The position numbers and the translations under genes were made by a program. The notes under the pieces were generated by a model that did not search any database, was not told where the DNA came from, and worked only from the letters and a program-made list of their open reading frames with translations. A stretch of 64,000 bases of DNA from the NCBI RefSeq assembly GCF_029167235.1, contig NZ_JARFTR010000001.1, positions 1 through 64,000 of the forward strand. The letters run 5' to 3'. Shown one piece after another: positions 37,587-47,738 of the stretch. Within the stretch, counting starts at the first letter, position 1; each line of letters opens with the position of its first letter. The DNA is from Kamptonema sp. UHCC 0994 (GTDB lineage: Bacteria; Cyanobacteriota; Cyanobacteriia; Cyanobacteriales; Microcoleaceae).

Positions 37587-39440
37587 TTAGTGATTTTGGT
37601 TAATAGGAATTTCAATTTTGAATTCAGTTCCTTGTTTAGGTTCTGAATAACATTGCAACAGTCCACCATGCTTTTCTACTACAATTTTGTAGGCGAGAGA
37701 AAGTCCTAAACCAGTTCCTTTACCGACAGGCTTAGTAGTAAAAAAAGGATCGAAAGCCCGGTTTTTGACTTCAGTAGGCATTCCACAGCCATTATCTCGA
37801 ATTTTAATAACTGCACGGGATGTTTCCTTGAATAGTTGAGTGCAAATAGTAATATTGCCACAATTCTCACCTATCTCTTCAAACCCGCTCTTTTTACTGC
37901 ACTCTTCCAGAGCATCAATTGCATTTGCCAGAATATTCATAAATACTTGATTCAGATCCCCAGGATAGCATTCTACCTTCGGCAGGTCGCCATAATCTTT
38001 AATAATATTAATTTCCGAGGTTGCCCGCTGAGATTTCAAACGATGCTGTAAAATCATTAATGCACTGTCAATTCCTTCATGAATATCAACTCGCTTCATT
38101 TCTGATTCATCATGACGAGAAAAGTTTCGCAAGCTCAAAACTATCTGGCGAATACGTTCAGTGCCTACTTTCATAGAAGAGAGTATCTTCGGCAAATCTT
38201 CTACTATAAACTCAAGGTCAATCTCTTCAAGTGAATTTTTAATTTCAGGTGTAGGATTTGGATATTGTTCCTGATATAGTAGCATTAAATCTAACAACTC
38301 CTGGGCATATTTACTAGCGTAGGTAAGATTGCCGTGAATAAAGTTAACAGGATTATTAATTTCGTGGGCTACCCCAGCCACCATTTGCCCTAATCCAGAC
38401 ATTTTTTCTGTCTGAATTAGTTGAGATTGGGTTTGCTTTAGTTCTGCTAAAGTCTTTTCCATTTGCTCAGCTTTCTCCTCTAAAATTCGCAGTAAATATA
38501 CTCCGATCGCTAACATTACAGCCGCACCTAATCCAACTATAATAATCCCCAAAGCTAGTTGATTTGCTGGTGCAAAAGCCTCATCTTGGTGCATTTCAGC
38601 TAGCAAAGCTAAGTTTCGTTTGTCAAGCCAGCGATAAACGCCAATTACAGGAACTCCTTGATGGTTGAGGTAAAATCCAGAACTATCTATACCGTTAGTA
38701 GCCTCATCGATCCCGAAACTGTGAAAATCTTCTAAGAATTCCTGTTTCCCAGAGTTACCTCCTGAGATAAATATATTTCTAGCCGCTAACTTACCTACTA
38801 AATAAGTTTGACCAGTCTCACCCAAACCAGTACGCTCGCGAATAATTTTATCTATCCTTTCTAAACTTAAATTAGCGGCAACTAACCCGATAACTTTACC
38901 TTTCAGATCGAGTAATGGGATAGCGGAAGTACTCATTGGCTTTCCTGTTACTGGTGAAGGATAAAAAGCTGGAACCAACTCGCTATTTTTAGATATTTGA
39001 GTAAAATTTGATAAATTTTCATAAGTTCCTTCGCGGGATTTTTGATTGGAAAGAATGATTTTACCTCCAGTAGTAACAATGAAAATTTCTCTTAAGTTTG
39101 GCTGGGTTATAACTACTTTCTCCAAATATTTGCTCAAAGTGTTGTAAGCTAATCGATATTCTGATTCCGCTTTTTTACGAGTTAATAAATTATTAATATT
39201 TCCTTGGAATTCTGAAGACTGATTAATCAACAGAAAAGCCTGTCGCTGATCGTCAAACCAGCGATCTAGTTCACCCTCTTTGAGGATTGCAGAAATACTT
39301 AACTGATTGAAAACAAGTCGCTCTAAGTCAGCTCTAGTTTTAGCCCAAGCGACATATCCTACAACTCCTACTGTCACTAGAGACATGAATAAGAAAACGG
39401 TAGAAAGCTTGACGGTCAAGCTTTTCTGCCAAAATTTCAT
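37587..39440 (-). CDS. Sensor histidine kinase with extracytoplasmic dCache domain
   Basis: Helix 1 (residues 12-32), then a Cache-type sensor domain (to about 285; YPSPVTGKPMSTSAIPLLDLKG is split here as YPSPVTGKPMS and AIPLLDLKG), helix 2 (about 290-318), and a coiled coil. The HisKA domain has the phosphorylated His in GVAHEINNPVNF, and the ATPase domain has the N, G1 and G2 boxes (DNGCGMP, GKGTGLGLSLAY). No response regulator is adjacent. It lies 155 bp downstream of a sugar-binding lipoprotein gene on the same strand, which suggests a binding-protein-assisted sensor. Confidence 0.9.
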   Translation of the reverse strand: MKFWQKSLTVKLSTVFLFMSLVTVGVVGYVAWAKTRADLERLVFNQLSISAILKEGELDRWFDDQRQAFLLINQSSEFQGNINNLLTRKKAESEYRLAYNTLSKYLEKVVITQPNLREIFIVTTGGKIILSNQKSREGTYENLSNFTQISKNSELVPAFYPSPVTGKPMSTSAIPLLDLKGKVIGLVAANLSLERIDKIIRERTGLGETGQTYLVGKLAARNIFISGGNSGKQEFLEDFHSFGIDEATNGIDSSGFYLNHQGVPVIGVYRWLDKRNLALLAEMHQDEAFAPANQLALGIIIVGLGAAVMLAIGVYLLRILEEKAEQMEKTLAELKQTQSQLIQTEKMSGLGQMVAGVAHEINNPVNFIHGNLTYASKYAQELLDLMLLYQEQYPNPTPEIKNSLEEIDLEFIVEDLPKILSSMKVGTERIRQIVLSLRNFSRHDESEMKRVDIHEGIDSALMILQHRLKSQRATSEINIIKDYGDLPKVECYPGDLNQVFMNILANAIDALEECSKKSGFEEIGENCGNITICTQLFKETSRAVIKIRDNGCGMPTEVKNRAFDPFFTTKPVGKGTGLGLSLAYKIVVEKHGGLLQCYSEPKQGTEFKIEIPINQNH

Positions 39441-39494
39441 GTTTTTTTACTCCCAGTTGATCGAGTGATATCAAATCCGGTTGCATCGGAATTG

Positions 39495-39560
39495 TATGGG
39501 TGGGGCGGGTTTATAAGATTTGTCGATACTTATCAAATATCTCGGCGAACCCGCCCCTAC
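39495..39560. repeat. Inverted repeat (gggcgggtt ... aacccgccc)
   Basis: Arms at about 39502-39511 and 39548-39557, in the gap between the lipoprotein and kinase genes. It is probably an interspersed repeat. Confidence 0.55.
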
Positions 39561-39595
39561 TTGCCATCGCTTTTTTTAAAGACTTAAACTCGCTC

Positions 39596-40996
39596 CTACT
39601 TCCACTCAGAGAAAATCTTTTTAATTTTCGCGATCGCTTCATCAGCAGCTTGTTCTGAGGATAAATTGTCTTTCAGAATACGATTGAGAACTTCTCCCCA
39701 AACATTCTCTTGCTGCACTTTAACATACGCAGGGTTCAATACAGGATAAAAAGGGCGAGTTTGCCGCTCAGTAAATTGCTTGAGCGCTATGGGTAAATGG
39801 GGATCTTTCGGATTATTCCAAAAAGGAGCTTTCATTAATTGTGGCATGACAGGGAACCATCTTCCTGCTGAATTCTCAATATAAGTTTCTAAATTTTTAG
39901 GCTCAACCAGGAAAGATAGAAATGCTTTAGCATCTTTCTGGTGCTGAGATGATGCAAAGATAACTGCTTGCTTAACAGCAGCCATGTATCGATTTGGTTT
40001 GCCATTCGGTTGATTGGGAAACTCCATTGTACCGATTTGATTGTAATAAAGCTCTCGATCTTGTTTCTGGGAAGTCGGTATTGACAAGCTAGGATTAGCT
40101 GTCATTATCACGGACTTATTCAGGAAATTTACGTTATTATCTGTATTTTGCCAACTCAAAGCAGGTGGTGGAACATATCCATCCTTATAAAGCTTTGCAC
40201 ACCAATCCAAAACTTTAATAATCCCCTGTTTGGTATTGGGAGAATCTAACAAGAGCTTACCGTTGGCATCCAATAATTTCACCTGGTATGCTTCCAAGAA
40301 TTGCTCAAACATGAAGTAAGTATCTGAAGCTCCCGGAGACATTGGCAAACCCATAGCATAAATATTTTGTTGTCCCTTTTGGCGCAATTTATCCTGCGCT
40401 TGTTTCCAGAAATTCCAGAAACCATCCCAATCTTGGGGAATATCTTTTTCGCTAGTGCCAATTTCTTTTAGTAAGTCACGCCAGTAAGAGATATGGATTG
40501 TTTGCTGCTCAATTGGCACTGCATAGTAGCTGCGTTTCTTATCTACATTGTTGTAAAAATATACAGATTCTAAGGCGTTAGGAGTGTAGAGACTTTTGAT
40601 AGGTTCTACTACGTCAGAAACATCGACTAATTTTCCTTCCCAAGCCCATCCCGGACTCCAATTAATATCTGTTAAATAGGCGAAGAAAATATCTGGTAAA
40701 TTGTTAGTATTGACAGCTTTTTCTGTCTGTTGGATAATATTAGCATCAGTAATGAAAGTTAAATTTACTTTGGTTGGACTTTTCTTTTCCCACTCAGTAA
40801 CAACTTGCTGAAATGCTGCTTCTTCCTCTGGATAGTAACCCTTATTCCACCAAATGTTTAAGGTATTGTTAGTGGTGGGATTTGCTGGAGTTTGTGTTGG
40901 TGTGGATTCTGCTACTGGCTTGTATGTAGTATTCAGGCACGCTACTAATACAAGGCTCAATATAAATAGCAGGATAAATGTTCTTTTTTGTAACAT
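39596..40996 (-). CDS. Sugar-type ABC substrate-binding lipoprotein
   Basis: The preferred start (ATG 40996, MLQKRTFILLFILSLVLVAC) gives a clean lipoprotein signal with lipobox LVAC; the longer frame to 41068 would bury it. The mature protein is a family 1 extracellular solute-binding protein (TLNIWWNKGYYPEEEAAFQQ, the EWEKKSP helix, and a tryptophan-rich ligand region). No permease or ATPase gene is adjacent, so either transport partners lie elsewhere or it feeds the kinase gene downstream. Confidence 0.85.
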   Translation of the reverse strand: MLQKRTFILLFILSLVLVACLNTTYKPVAESTPTQTPANPTTNNTLNIWWNKGYYPEEEAAFQQVVTEWEKKSPTKVNLTFITDANIIQQTEKAVNTNNLPDIFFAYLTDINWSPGWAWEGKLVDVSDVVEPIKSLYTPNALESVYFYNNVDKKRSYYAVPIEQQTIHISYWRDLLKEIGTSEKDIPQDWDGFWNFWKQAQDKLRQKGQQNIYAMGLPMSPGASDTYFMFEQFLEAYQVKLLDANGKLLLDSPNTKQGIIKVLDWCAKLYKDGYVPPPALSWQNTDNNVNFLNKSVIMTANPSLSIPTSQKQDRELYYNQIGTMEFPNQPNGKPNRYMAAVKQAVIFASSQHQKDAKAFLSFLVEPKNLETYIENSAGRWFPVMPQLMKAPFWNNPKDPHLPIALKQFTERQTRPFYPVLNPAYVKVQQENVWGEVLNRILKDNLSSEQAADEAIAKIKKIFSEWK

Positions 40997-41304
40997 ATTT
41001 TTACAATTAAGAGACGGTTCGCCGATCGGGTATCTCGATGGATATAGTATACTAGAAGTTACGAGCAAAACTGATGACTTTTTACTCTTTAATTTCTCAA
41101 GCGAGAGTTAAAGTAAAAGTGGTTGACAAAGAATTATATAGAACCCATAGATATTCCAATTCACCAGCGAGTTTTAGCTAACAATTTCATTCGGATGCCT
41201 AAAGCAGCTTTGGGAATTTCTTAGACGTGCTTAAGTCATGGAATTTTTATAATGAAACGCTTCCAGATGAAAATCTGGAAGCAACGACTAACTGCGATCG
41301 CTAA
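40997..41304. other. Intergenic region between ABC-F and lipoprotein genes
   Basis: No gene is seen. It contains the hairpin at 41259-41282 and an AT-rich segment just upstream of the lipoprotein start. Confidence 0.5.
41259..41282 (-). terminator. Hairpin past the ABC-F stop codon
   Basis: Perfect 10-bp stem gcttccagat/atctggaagc with loop gaaa, 23 bp beyond the stop codon. The tail on the minus strand is T-rich only in part (gtttcattat). Confidence 0.4.
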
Positions 41305-43005
41305 CTATTTCCGCTTAGTAGAAGCTTTCTTTTTTGTCTCTTTTTCAACCTTCTTTGCAGCCTTTGCACCCTGAATCTTCGCTAACCTTGTCTCCTCTTT
41401 TTCCTCAGCAATCTTATCAAGATAATAGTGATAATCTCCCAAATAAGTGCGAAATTCACCATCCCGAATCTCAACAATTTTGTTAGCTACCTGGGAAATA
41501 AAATAACGGTCGTGAGATACGATCATTACCGTACCGTCATAATTCTGAATAGCTTCTTCTAACATTTCCTTCGCAGGAATATCTAGGTGATTTGTCGGTT
41601 CATCCAAAATTAGCAAACTCGCAGGGCGTAACAGCATCTTAGCTAAAGCCAAACGCGCTTTTTCTCCCCCACTCAAGGCCGCAACTTGTTTAAATGCCGT
41701 ATCACCACTGAACAGAAAACGACCTAATAAAGTGCGGACTTCCTCATTTTTCCAATCTGGCACTTCATCATGAATAGTTTCCATGACTGTTTTATACAAG
41801 TCTAAAGCTTCCGCTTGATTTTGTTCAAAGTAACCAGGAATGACATTATGATTACCTAATTTAACATTACCGCTTGTCGGTTTTTCCATACCCATAATCA
41901 TCCGTAGCAGCGTAGATTTCCCCGAACCATTAGGGCCAAGAAAAGCAATGCGATCGCCCCGTTCAATTAACAAGTCTGCACCTAAAAACAGAATCTTGTC
42001 ATCATAATTATGAACTAAATCTTCAATAATTACTACTTCGCGACCGCTACGAGGAGACGGAGGAAAACGGAAGTGCAACGTTCTTAAGGCTGCTGTGGGT
42101 GCTTCAATACGCTCAATTTTATCTAGTTGTTTTTCGCGGCTTTTTGCTTGGGTACTCCTAGTGGCACTCGCCCGGAATTTCTCAACAAATGCTTGCTGTT
42201 TTTCTAGTTCTTTCTGCTGGCGTTCGTAAGCATTAAGTTGAGCATCTGCTGCTTCTTCTTTTTGTACTAAGTATGACGAATAATTGCCCAGATATGTGCT
42301 AGAAACACCGCGTTCTGTTTCGACTATTTGAGTACAAAGCCGATCTAAAAATTCCCGGTCATGGGATACGATTACCATTGGGGTAATCAAAGCTTTGAGG
42401 TAGATTTCTAGCCATTCTATGGTTTCTAGATCGAGGTGGTTTGTCGGTTCATCTAAGAGTAAAAGATCCGGTTTTTGCAGTAGGATTTTACCTAAACTCA
42501 TTCGCATCTGCCAGCCACCGCTGAAAGCACTAACGAGGCGATCGCCATCTTCGGCTTCAAACCCCATTTCGGGCAATATTTTCTCGATTTGTGCTTCTAA
42601 ACCGTAGCCATCCAAAGCTTCATAGAGTCGCTGAAGGCGATCTAATTTATTAATCAGCCGATCGAGTTCCTCTGGAGTAGCTGTTTCCATTTCTCGCTGC
42701 ACTTCCAGTAGAGATTCGTGAGTTTGGTTAGCTTCTTTGAAGACAGTCCAAAATTCTTCTCTGACAGTGCGAGTGGGGTCTACTTCAAATTCTTGACTGA
42801 GGTAGGCGATATGCAAACTGGCTGGGCGAATTACTTCCCCTGTGGTTGGTTCTACTTCACCTGCGATGATTTTAAGTTGCGTGGACTTACCAGCACCATT
42901 GACACCGACTAAGCCGATGCGATCGCCTGGTTTGACTTCCCAGTTGACATCTTTGAGAACAACGCCATTGGGGTAAATTTTACTGATATGTTCGAGTCGC
43001 AGCAT
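41305..43005 (-). CDS. ABC-F family ATPase (translation factor type)
   Basis: Two ABC domains without membrane segments: Walker A GVNGAGKST and GPNGSGKST, signatures FSGGWQMRMSLGK and LSGGEKARLALAK, Walker B LLLLDEPTNHLD and LLILDEPTNHLD. The linker between domains is the charged helical arm (QKELEKQQAFVEKFRASATR) that reaches into the ribosomal P/E site in this family. A Lys-rich C-terminal tail is present. ABC-F proteins rescue or regulate stalled ribosomes; which subfamily is not certain. Confidence 0.9.
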   Translation of the reverse strand: MLRLEHISKIYPNGVVLKDVNWEVKPGDRIGLVGVNGAGKSTQLKIIAGEVEPTTGEVIRPASLHIAYLSQEFEVDPTRTVREEFWTVFKEANQTHESLLEVQREMETATPEELDRLINKLDRLQRLYEALDGYGLEAQIEKILPEMGFEAEDGDRLVSAFSGGWQMRMSLGKILLQKPDLLLLDEPTNHLDLETIEWLEIYLKALITPMVIVSHDREFLDRLCTQIVETERGVSSTYLGNYSSYLVQKEEAADAQLNAYERQQKELEKQQAFVEKFRASATRSTQAKSREKQLDKIERIEAPTAALRTLHFRFPPSPRSGREVVIIEDLVHNYDDKILFLGADLLIERGDRIAFLGPNGSGKSTLLRMIMGMEKPTSGNVKLGNHNVIPGYFEQNQAEALDLYKTVMETIHDEVPDWKNEEVRTLLGRFLFSGDTAFKQVAALSGGEKARLALAKMLLRPASLLILDEPTNHLDIPAKEMLEEAIQNYDGTVMIVSHDRYFISQVANKIVEIRDGEFRTYLGDYHYYLDKIAEEKEETRLAKIQGAKAAKKVEKETKKKASTKRK

Positions 43006-43095
43006 TATTTATGAAGGCAAAGTGAGGAGGAAAATTTAGCAGCGGTTGGAATTCCGAGGCTGAGGTCGAGTCGATCTTAACAAATTTTAAAGAAC

Positions 43096-43142
43096 TTTAA
43101 CAGTTAACTGTTAACCGTTAACCGTTAACTGTTAACTGTTAG
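43096..43142. repeat. Heptamer repeat (gttaact/gttaacc)n downstream of mrdA
   Basis: About six imperfect copies of a 7-bp unit, ending at the mrdA stop codon. Confidence 0.85.
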
Positions 43143-44969
43143 CTACTTTGGCTTTTTAGCCTTCTCATCGAAGTAGGTTTTAAATATCTCCTTAGCGATG
43201 GGCGCAGCAGAAGCAGCCCCGAAACCGCCATTTTCAACAATCACCGCGATCGCAATTTCTGGCTTTTCAGCCGGCCCAAAAGCCACATACCAGGAATGGT
43301 CAGGTTGACCCACCACTTCCGACGTACCCGTTTTGCCTCCCGTCAAAGGAATAGAACCATCATTAAGTCCTTGTCCAGTACCTTCTTGTACCACAGCCAC
43401 CAGTCCATCGCGAATCACATTAACCGTCTCCGGCTTCATACCAGTTGGTTCTGGTTTAGTTAGTGCAGTATTAGTTTCAGAAGCCAATAGATGAGGCTTA
43501 ACTCGGTAGCCACCATTAGCGATCGCACTCACCATCACCGCCGCCTCCAGAGGAGTCACCAACACCAAACCCTGACCAATAGACATTGTGACAGTATCCC
43601 CCGCATACCAGGGTTCCCCGTAAAGTTTCTCCTTCTCTTCAGGAGTCGGAAGAGTACCATGAGAGCCGCCCCCCAGCCCCAAAAGCTTTAAACTCGTCGT
43701 CTCACCAATTCCCAGTAAGTGACCCCACTTAGAAATCTGCTCCGGCCCCGCGGCCATCCCCACTTGATAATAAAAAGTATTACTACTAAAAGCCAAAGCA
43801 TCGCGAAAACCCAGATAGCCGTAACCACCACTGTGTTCGTTGAATTGAATACCGCCCACAGTAATGAAAGCCGAAGTACCAACAATCGAGTCCGCAGAAA
43901 ACTTACCCGACTCAATCCCAGCGGCAGAAGTCACAATTTTGAAAGTGCTACCGGGCGGATAACCTTGTAAAGCCCGGTTCAGAAAAGGCTTATCATCTCC
44001 TTGGAGGCGATCCCATTCCGTTTTACTAACTTTCCGAGTAAAAATATTGGGGTCAAAATCAGGATGGCTAGCCAGAACCAAAACGCCCCCAGTTTTCACA
44101 TTTAGGGCCACCACCCCACCTCGGCGATCGCCCAGAGCCTTTTCAGCAGTTTTCTGCATCTCCAAGTCTATAGTTAGCTGCACATTCGCACCGCCCTTCG
44201 CCGGCTTCTCTCTCAAGGCTCGTCCTTCCTGCTTCTCACTCACCTGATTGAGGGCATTTACCTCAATCAAGCGTTCGCCCCAGACTCCAGCAATTTGAGA
44301 GTTAGCACTCGCTTCAATGCCCATTTGACCTACAACCATCCCCATTGGATATTCCGGGTGACGTTTGAGATCCTCTTCCGTAGCTTCCCCAATATATCCA
44401 ATGACGTGAGCAGCGATATCGCCATTAGGATAATAGCGACTTGACTCAGGTCGCATTTCAACTCCCGGAAATTCTAGATCGAGCTCACCCAGCAACACAA
44501 ATACTTCAGAGGTAACGGATTGAGTCAGCCGCACTGGTCTGTAAGATTGATAACCCGCTTGTTCTAATTTGTAAATAATATCGCTGACAGGTATGTTCAG
44601 TAAAGAACTCAGCTTAGTTGCCGTCACTTTCCACTGTTCAGGAGATTCTTCCTTTGGCCACAAATAGACTGAACGAGTCAGCCGATTAGCAGCTAATGGT
44701 TTACCGTTACGATCTAGAATATGGCCGCGATTCGACGGCACCGGAACTAGGCGAATGCGGTTATTGTCTGCTCGTTCTCGGTGTTGCTTACCTTCTCGCA
44801 GTTGCAGTTGTACCAGGCGGACAACGTGCATACCCATCAACAAAGTAGCAAGCAGCATCAGTACCACCGCTCGGTATCCCCGGCGCGGGGGTTGCTTTGC
44901 GCCGTCCTCCTGCACGGTTTTGTCAACTAAGCGGAATCCAGAGCCAAAAGAAAATTCGCGTTCCATCAT
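43143..44969 (-). CDS. mrdA: Penicillin-binding protein 2 (transpeptidase)
   Basis: A class B PBP that cross-links peptidoglycan during elongation. It has an N-terminal membrane anchor (AVVLMLLATLLMGMHVV), a dimerisation domain, and a transpeptidase domain with Ser341 in PGSTFK, the SSN motif (FSSNTFYYQ) and KTG (GGKTGTSEV). The length of 608 residues is normal. Two ATGs in tandem begin the frame; either may be used. The usual partners (mreBCD, rodA) are not next to it. Confidence 0.92.
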   Translation of the reverse strand: MMEREFSFGSGFRLVDKTVQEDGAKQPPRRGYRAVVLMLLATLLMGMHVVRLVQLQLREGKQHRERADNNRIRLVPVPSNRGHILDRNGKPLAANRLTRSVYLWPKEESPEQWKVTATKLSSLLNIPVSDIIYKLEQAGYQSYRPVRLTQSVTSEVFVLLGELDLEFPGVEMRPESSRYYPNGDIAAHVIGYIGEATEEDLKRHPEYPMGMVVGQMGIEASANSQIAGVWGERLIEVNALNQVSEKQEGRALREKPAKGGANVQLTIDLEMQKTAEKALGDRRGGVVALNVKTGGVLVLASHPDFDPNIFTRKVSKTEWDRLQGDDKPFLNRALQGYPPGSTFKIVTSAAGIESGKFSADSIVGTSAFITVGGIQFNEHSGGYGYLGFRDALAFSSNTFYYQVGMAAGPEQISKWGHLLGIGETTSLKLLGLGGGSHGTLPTPEEKEKLYGEPWYAGDTVTMSIGQGLVLVTPLEAAVMVSAIANGGYRVKPHLLASETNTALTKPEPTGMKPETVNVIRDGLVAVVQEGTGQGLNDGSIPLTGGKTGTSEVVGQPDHSWYVAFGPAEKPEIAIAVIVENGGFGAASAAPIAKEIFKTYFDEKAKKPK

Positions 44970-45274
44970 GAAGATAGGTAGATTGCAGATTCTAGATTAT
45001 TGCTAATCTCCCAAACACCAGCTTATAGCCAGAAAAATTAGAGTTAAGCTCAGCCAGTTAGGGAAAGGTTGCCACTCTAGCCAACCTATAGGCAACAATA
45101 CCAAAACTTCCGTCAACAAGTAACTGAATTGTAAAAGAATCATCAAAAGAATTATAGGCATCGATCATCCTTCTGCTAAAGATAAAGCGTGTGGCAGAAC
45201 AACGAGTGTCACTGTAGCTCAATCCCAGGGGGAAGTTTTCGCTTACAGTTAAAATTTAATGGAGGGAGTTTGCC
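44970..45274. other. Divergent intergenic region
   Basis: It holds the promoters of mrdA (minus) and of the secreted protein gene (plus). No further gene or conserved element is recognised. Confidence 0.5.
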
Positions 45275-45766
45275 ATGCTCTTGAATTTTAGAGTCTGGTT
45301 AAAATCTAGTGGAATTTGGAGTGCGGCGATCGCAGCCGCGATCGCTATACCTGTCTTTGCAGAAGAGACGGCTAATTTTGGCACTTTGACCCTATCGCGA
45401 GGATTTCAACCCTCAACAGCAGTTTTGAGAGGTTCTACTGGTGGATCTTACTCTTTATCCGCGATTGCCAATTCCGATCTCCACAAGAACAAATGTTTGG
45501 GATTTGCTGCCCCGACTCCCGATCATATCTTGATTTTGCAGCAAGATTTTTCGCGGCTAACCCTTGCCATCAATACCGGAGGCAAAGATACCACTTTACT
45601 GATCTCTGGGCCTGACGGCAGCACTGTTCACTGCGGAGATGATACAGCTCAGAATAAAGATGCTAGCATTGCTGACTCTGGCTGGAAAGCTGGCACTTAC
45701 CGCATCTGGGTAGGCACTATAGAATCTGGAGCTAAATATAAATACACCCTGTCGGTACAGGAGTAA
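45275..45766 (+). CDS. Secreted PPC-like beta-sandwich protein
   Basis: A signal peptide (AAIAAAIAIPVFAEE, cleavage after about residue 29) is followed by a 130-residue beta domain. The pattern LTLAINTGGKDTTLLISGPDG and GTYRIWVGTIESG resembles pre-peptidase C-terminal (PPC) domains, which assist secretion or bind surfaces. Two Cys residues (CLGF, HCGDD) could form a disulfide. A ggaggg box precedes the ATG. Confidence 0.65.
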   Translation: MLLNFRVWLKSSGIWSAAIAAAIAIPVFAEETANFGTLTLSRGFQPSTAVLRGSTGGSYSLSAIANSDLHKNKCLGFAAPTPDHILILQQDFSRLTLAINTGGKDTTLLISGPDGSTVHCGDDTAQNKDASIADSGWKAGTYRIWVGTIESGAKYKYTLSVQE

Positions 45767-45907
45767 AGAGAGTTGAAGTAAAAGTAATCTTGAAGTCGGT
45801 TAAAACTAAGATTCCTTTACATCCATTAAGTTTGAAGCCACAGGATGTGAGATCGTTTTTTTGGTAAAATTAAAGGTGGCGTGTTTAACCAATATTGGTA
45901 ACTCCTC

Positions 45908-46708
45908 GTGCTAAAGACCCTTCGAGCCGACTTCAGCATTATCTTCGAGCGCGACCCTGCCGCCCGTAACTGGCTGGAAGTTTTATTTTGCTATCCCGGT
46001 CTTCAAGCGTTAGTATTTCACCGTTTTGCCCACTGGCTTTTTGTTTTAGGATTTCCCTTCATCCCCCGCTTTATTTCTCATCTAGCTAGGTTTTTGACGG
46101 GGATTGAAATCCACCCAGGGGCGACGATCGGTTGCGGCGTATTTATCGATCACGGGATGGGGGTTGTGATTGGTGAAACTGCGATCGTGGGAGACTATGC
46201 TCTGATCTACCAAGGCGTTACCTTGGGCGGTACTGGCAAGGAAAGTGGCAAGCGCCACCCAACTCTGGGCGAAAATGTGGTTGTCGGTGCCGGTGCTAAG
46301 GTTCTGGGCAATATTCACATTGGCAACAGCGTTCGCATTGGTGCGGGTTCAGTGGTGTTGCGGGATGTCCCTTCTGACTGTACTGTAGTGGGTGTTCCTG
46401 GTCGTATTCTCTATCGTTCAGGTGTCCGGGTTGCTCCTCTGGAACACGGAAGCCTCCCTGACTCGGAAGCAGCGGTGATTCGTTCTTTGGTCGATCGCCT
46501 TGAAACCTTGGAACAGCAGGTGCAAACTTTAAGCAGCGAACTGTCTGCTTATAAAGAGCCTGCATTGGAATCTGAGTTTGCACGGCAGGCTTTAACTCAT
46601 GCAAGTGCGGTGGCTTGTCTTGAGAAGGCTCAACTAGCGGTTGCGGCTTCTAGTTGTCGGTTGAAAGATAAAGCGATTCAAGAGTTTTTTGATGGTTCTG
46701 GAATTTAG
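45908..46708 (+). CDS. cysE: Serine O-acetyltransferase
   Basis: First step of cysteine synthesis from serine and acetyl-CoA. The N-terminal helical domain is followed by the left-handed beta helix: [20 protein letters not shown] has the catalytic His, then [18 protein letters not shown]. It starts with GTG at 45908. The C-terminal extension of about 80 residues beyond the hexapeptide domain is typical of cyanobacterial CysE. No cysK is adjacent. Confidence 0.93.
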   Translation: MLKTLRADFSIIFERDPAARNWLEVLFCYPGLQALVFHRFAHWLFVLGFPFIPRFISHLARFLTGIEIHPGATIGCGVFIDHGMGVVIGETAIVGDYALIYQGVTLGGTGKESGKRHPTLGENVVVGAGAKVLGNIHIGNSVRIGAGSVVLRDVPSDCTVVGVPGRILYRSGVRVAPLEHGSLPDSEAAVIRSLVDRLETLEQQVQTLSSELSAYKEPALESEFARQALTHASAVACLEKAQLAVAASSCRLKDKAIQEFFDGSGI

Positions 46709-46741
46709 CAAATTTCATGACTTAATATAAGGTATAAAAAC

Positions 46742-46810
46742 GACCCCCCCTAGCCCCCCTTGCAAAGGGGGGGAACCGGAAAAGCCCCCTTTCTAAGGGG
46801 GTTGGGGGTA
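46742..46810. repeat. C-rich/G-rich palindromic interspersed repeat
   Basis: ccccccctagccccccttgc pairs with later G-rich blocks, and a second half agccccctttctaaggggg follows. This is a common cyanobacterial dispersed repeat, just past cysE. Confidence 0.8.
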
Positions 46811-46880
46811 GAAGCTCTTGTACCTCAGCAGACAGAGAAAGGTTATATTTCTGAGACTCACTCTACAAGTTGATTAGTTT

Positions 46881-47151
46881 TCAATCTTGAATCTCTTCAT
46901 TAAAAGTAGGTGTATCGGGTGGAGGATTGGCGTTTCTAGGCTCAAAAAAGCCATTGCTGACTAACACCAATAAGAGAATTAAACCACCAACTATTAACCA
47001 GAAGCGATCGGCGCAATCGCCTCCCACATCTCTGACATCATACCAATTTGTACAAGTTTTGCAAAGAAAGATGTGATCCCTTGTCGGATGCTGACAATAA
47101 TCACAGGGGGAGACGCTTAAGATTACTATTTTTGTAGGGACATTCTTGCAT
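46881..47151 (-). pseudogene. Small zinc-ribbon membrane protein, frameshifted
   Basis: From ATG 47151 the frame reads MQECPYKNSNLKRLPL and stops at 47101. In the neighbouring frame, from about 47106, it continues CDYCQHPTRDHIFLCKTC, then a hydrophobic helix (FWLIVGGLILLLVLVSNGFF) and a Pro-rich tail to a stop at 46881. Removing one C from the run of five near 47106-47110 would join them into one 90-residue protein with two CxxC pairs and one membrane helix. It is either a recent pseudogene or a homopolymer sequencing error. Confidence 0.6.
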
Positions 47152-47291
47152 GATTTTCAACCTCTTTTTCTGGAAAATTAGCTAAGGATATTAGGGTTGG
47201 TAGGCGCTGCTTTTGGATTCGATTGCTGATGTTCAAGGTTTATGAGCAGCGCCACTCTACAGATTTATTAAAGCGATCGCAATTTCATAAC

Positions 47292-47477
47292 CTAATGAGC
47301 ACCGCAAGTGGGGCCATCGGGGTCACTGTTATTAGGAACACAGGAACTCAGTAAAAATTCTTGAGTTTCACTGCTAACATTATTTGAAGTATGTTTAGCG
47401 GCTAAAGCCAACAGCGAGTTAGATGCGATCGCGATCGCGGCCAGTAACAAAAATTGTGAAAAAATATTGCCTTTCAT
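47292..47477 (-). CDS. Small exported hypothetical protein (61 aa)
   Basis: A signal peptide-like N terminus (FLLLAAIAIASNSLLALAA) is followed by about 35 residues with two Cys (SSCVPNN, PTCGAH). No known family. The spacing and a possible RBS (gagagaagg upstream) suggest it is expressed. Confidence 0.5.
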   Translation of the reverse strand: MKGNIFSQFLLLAAIAIASNSLLALAAKHTSNNVSSETQEFLLSSCVPNNSDPDGPTCGAH

Positions 47478-47691
47478 CCCTGTTTACCTTCTCTCTAAAG
47501 TTGGTTAATAAAGGGAAGACCGAGTTAGCTAAACTCGCTTAGTGATATCTAGAATTTCAATCTCCACATTTCAATCATCTAGCAACTACCAAAGCGTGAA
47601 AGCTCAATCTGCGGTTCAGCATTTGGTTCAGTTGCATCCTTAGCAGCAACAGCACTGGTTCAGCCTTTGGGTCACTTTCGGTGCATCGTAG

Positions 47692-47735
47692 CTGTATGTA
47701 GTTGCGCTTTAGCGCTAAAGCGCAACTACGTACAG
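47692..47735. repeat. Palindromic repeat, relative of the csc1-cas6 hairpin
   Basis: Arms of 22 bp with one mismatch (centre gctttagcgctaaagc). It lies just beyond the GNAT stop codon. Confidence 0.8.
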
Positions 47736-47738
47736 GGA

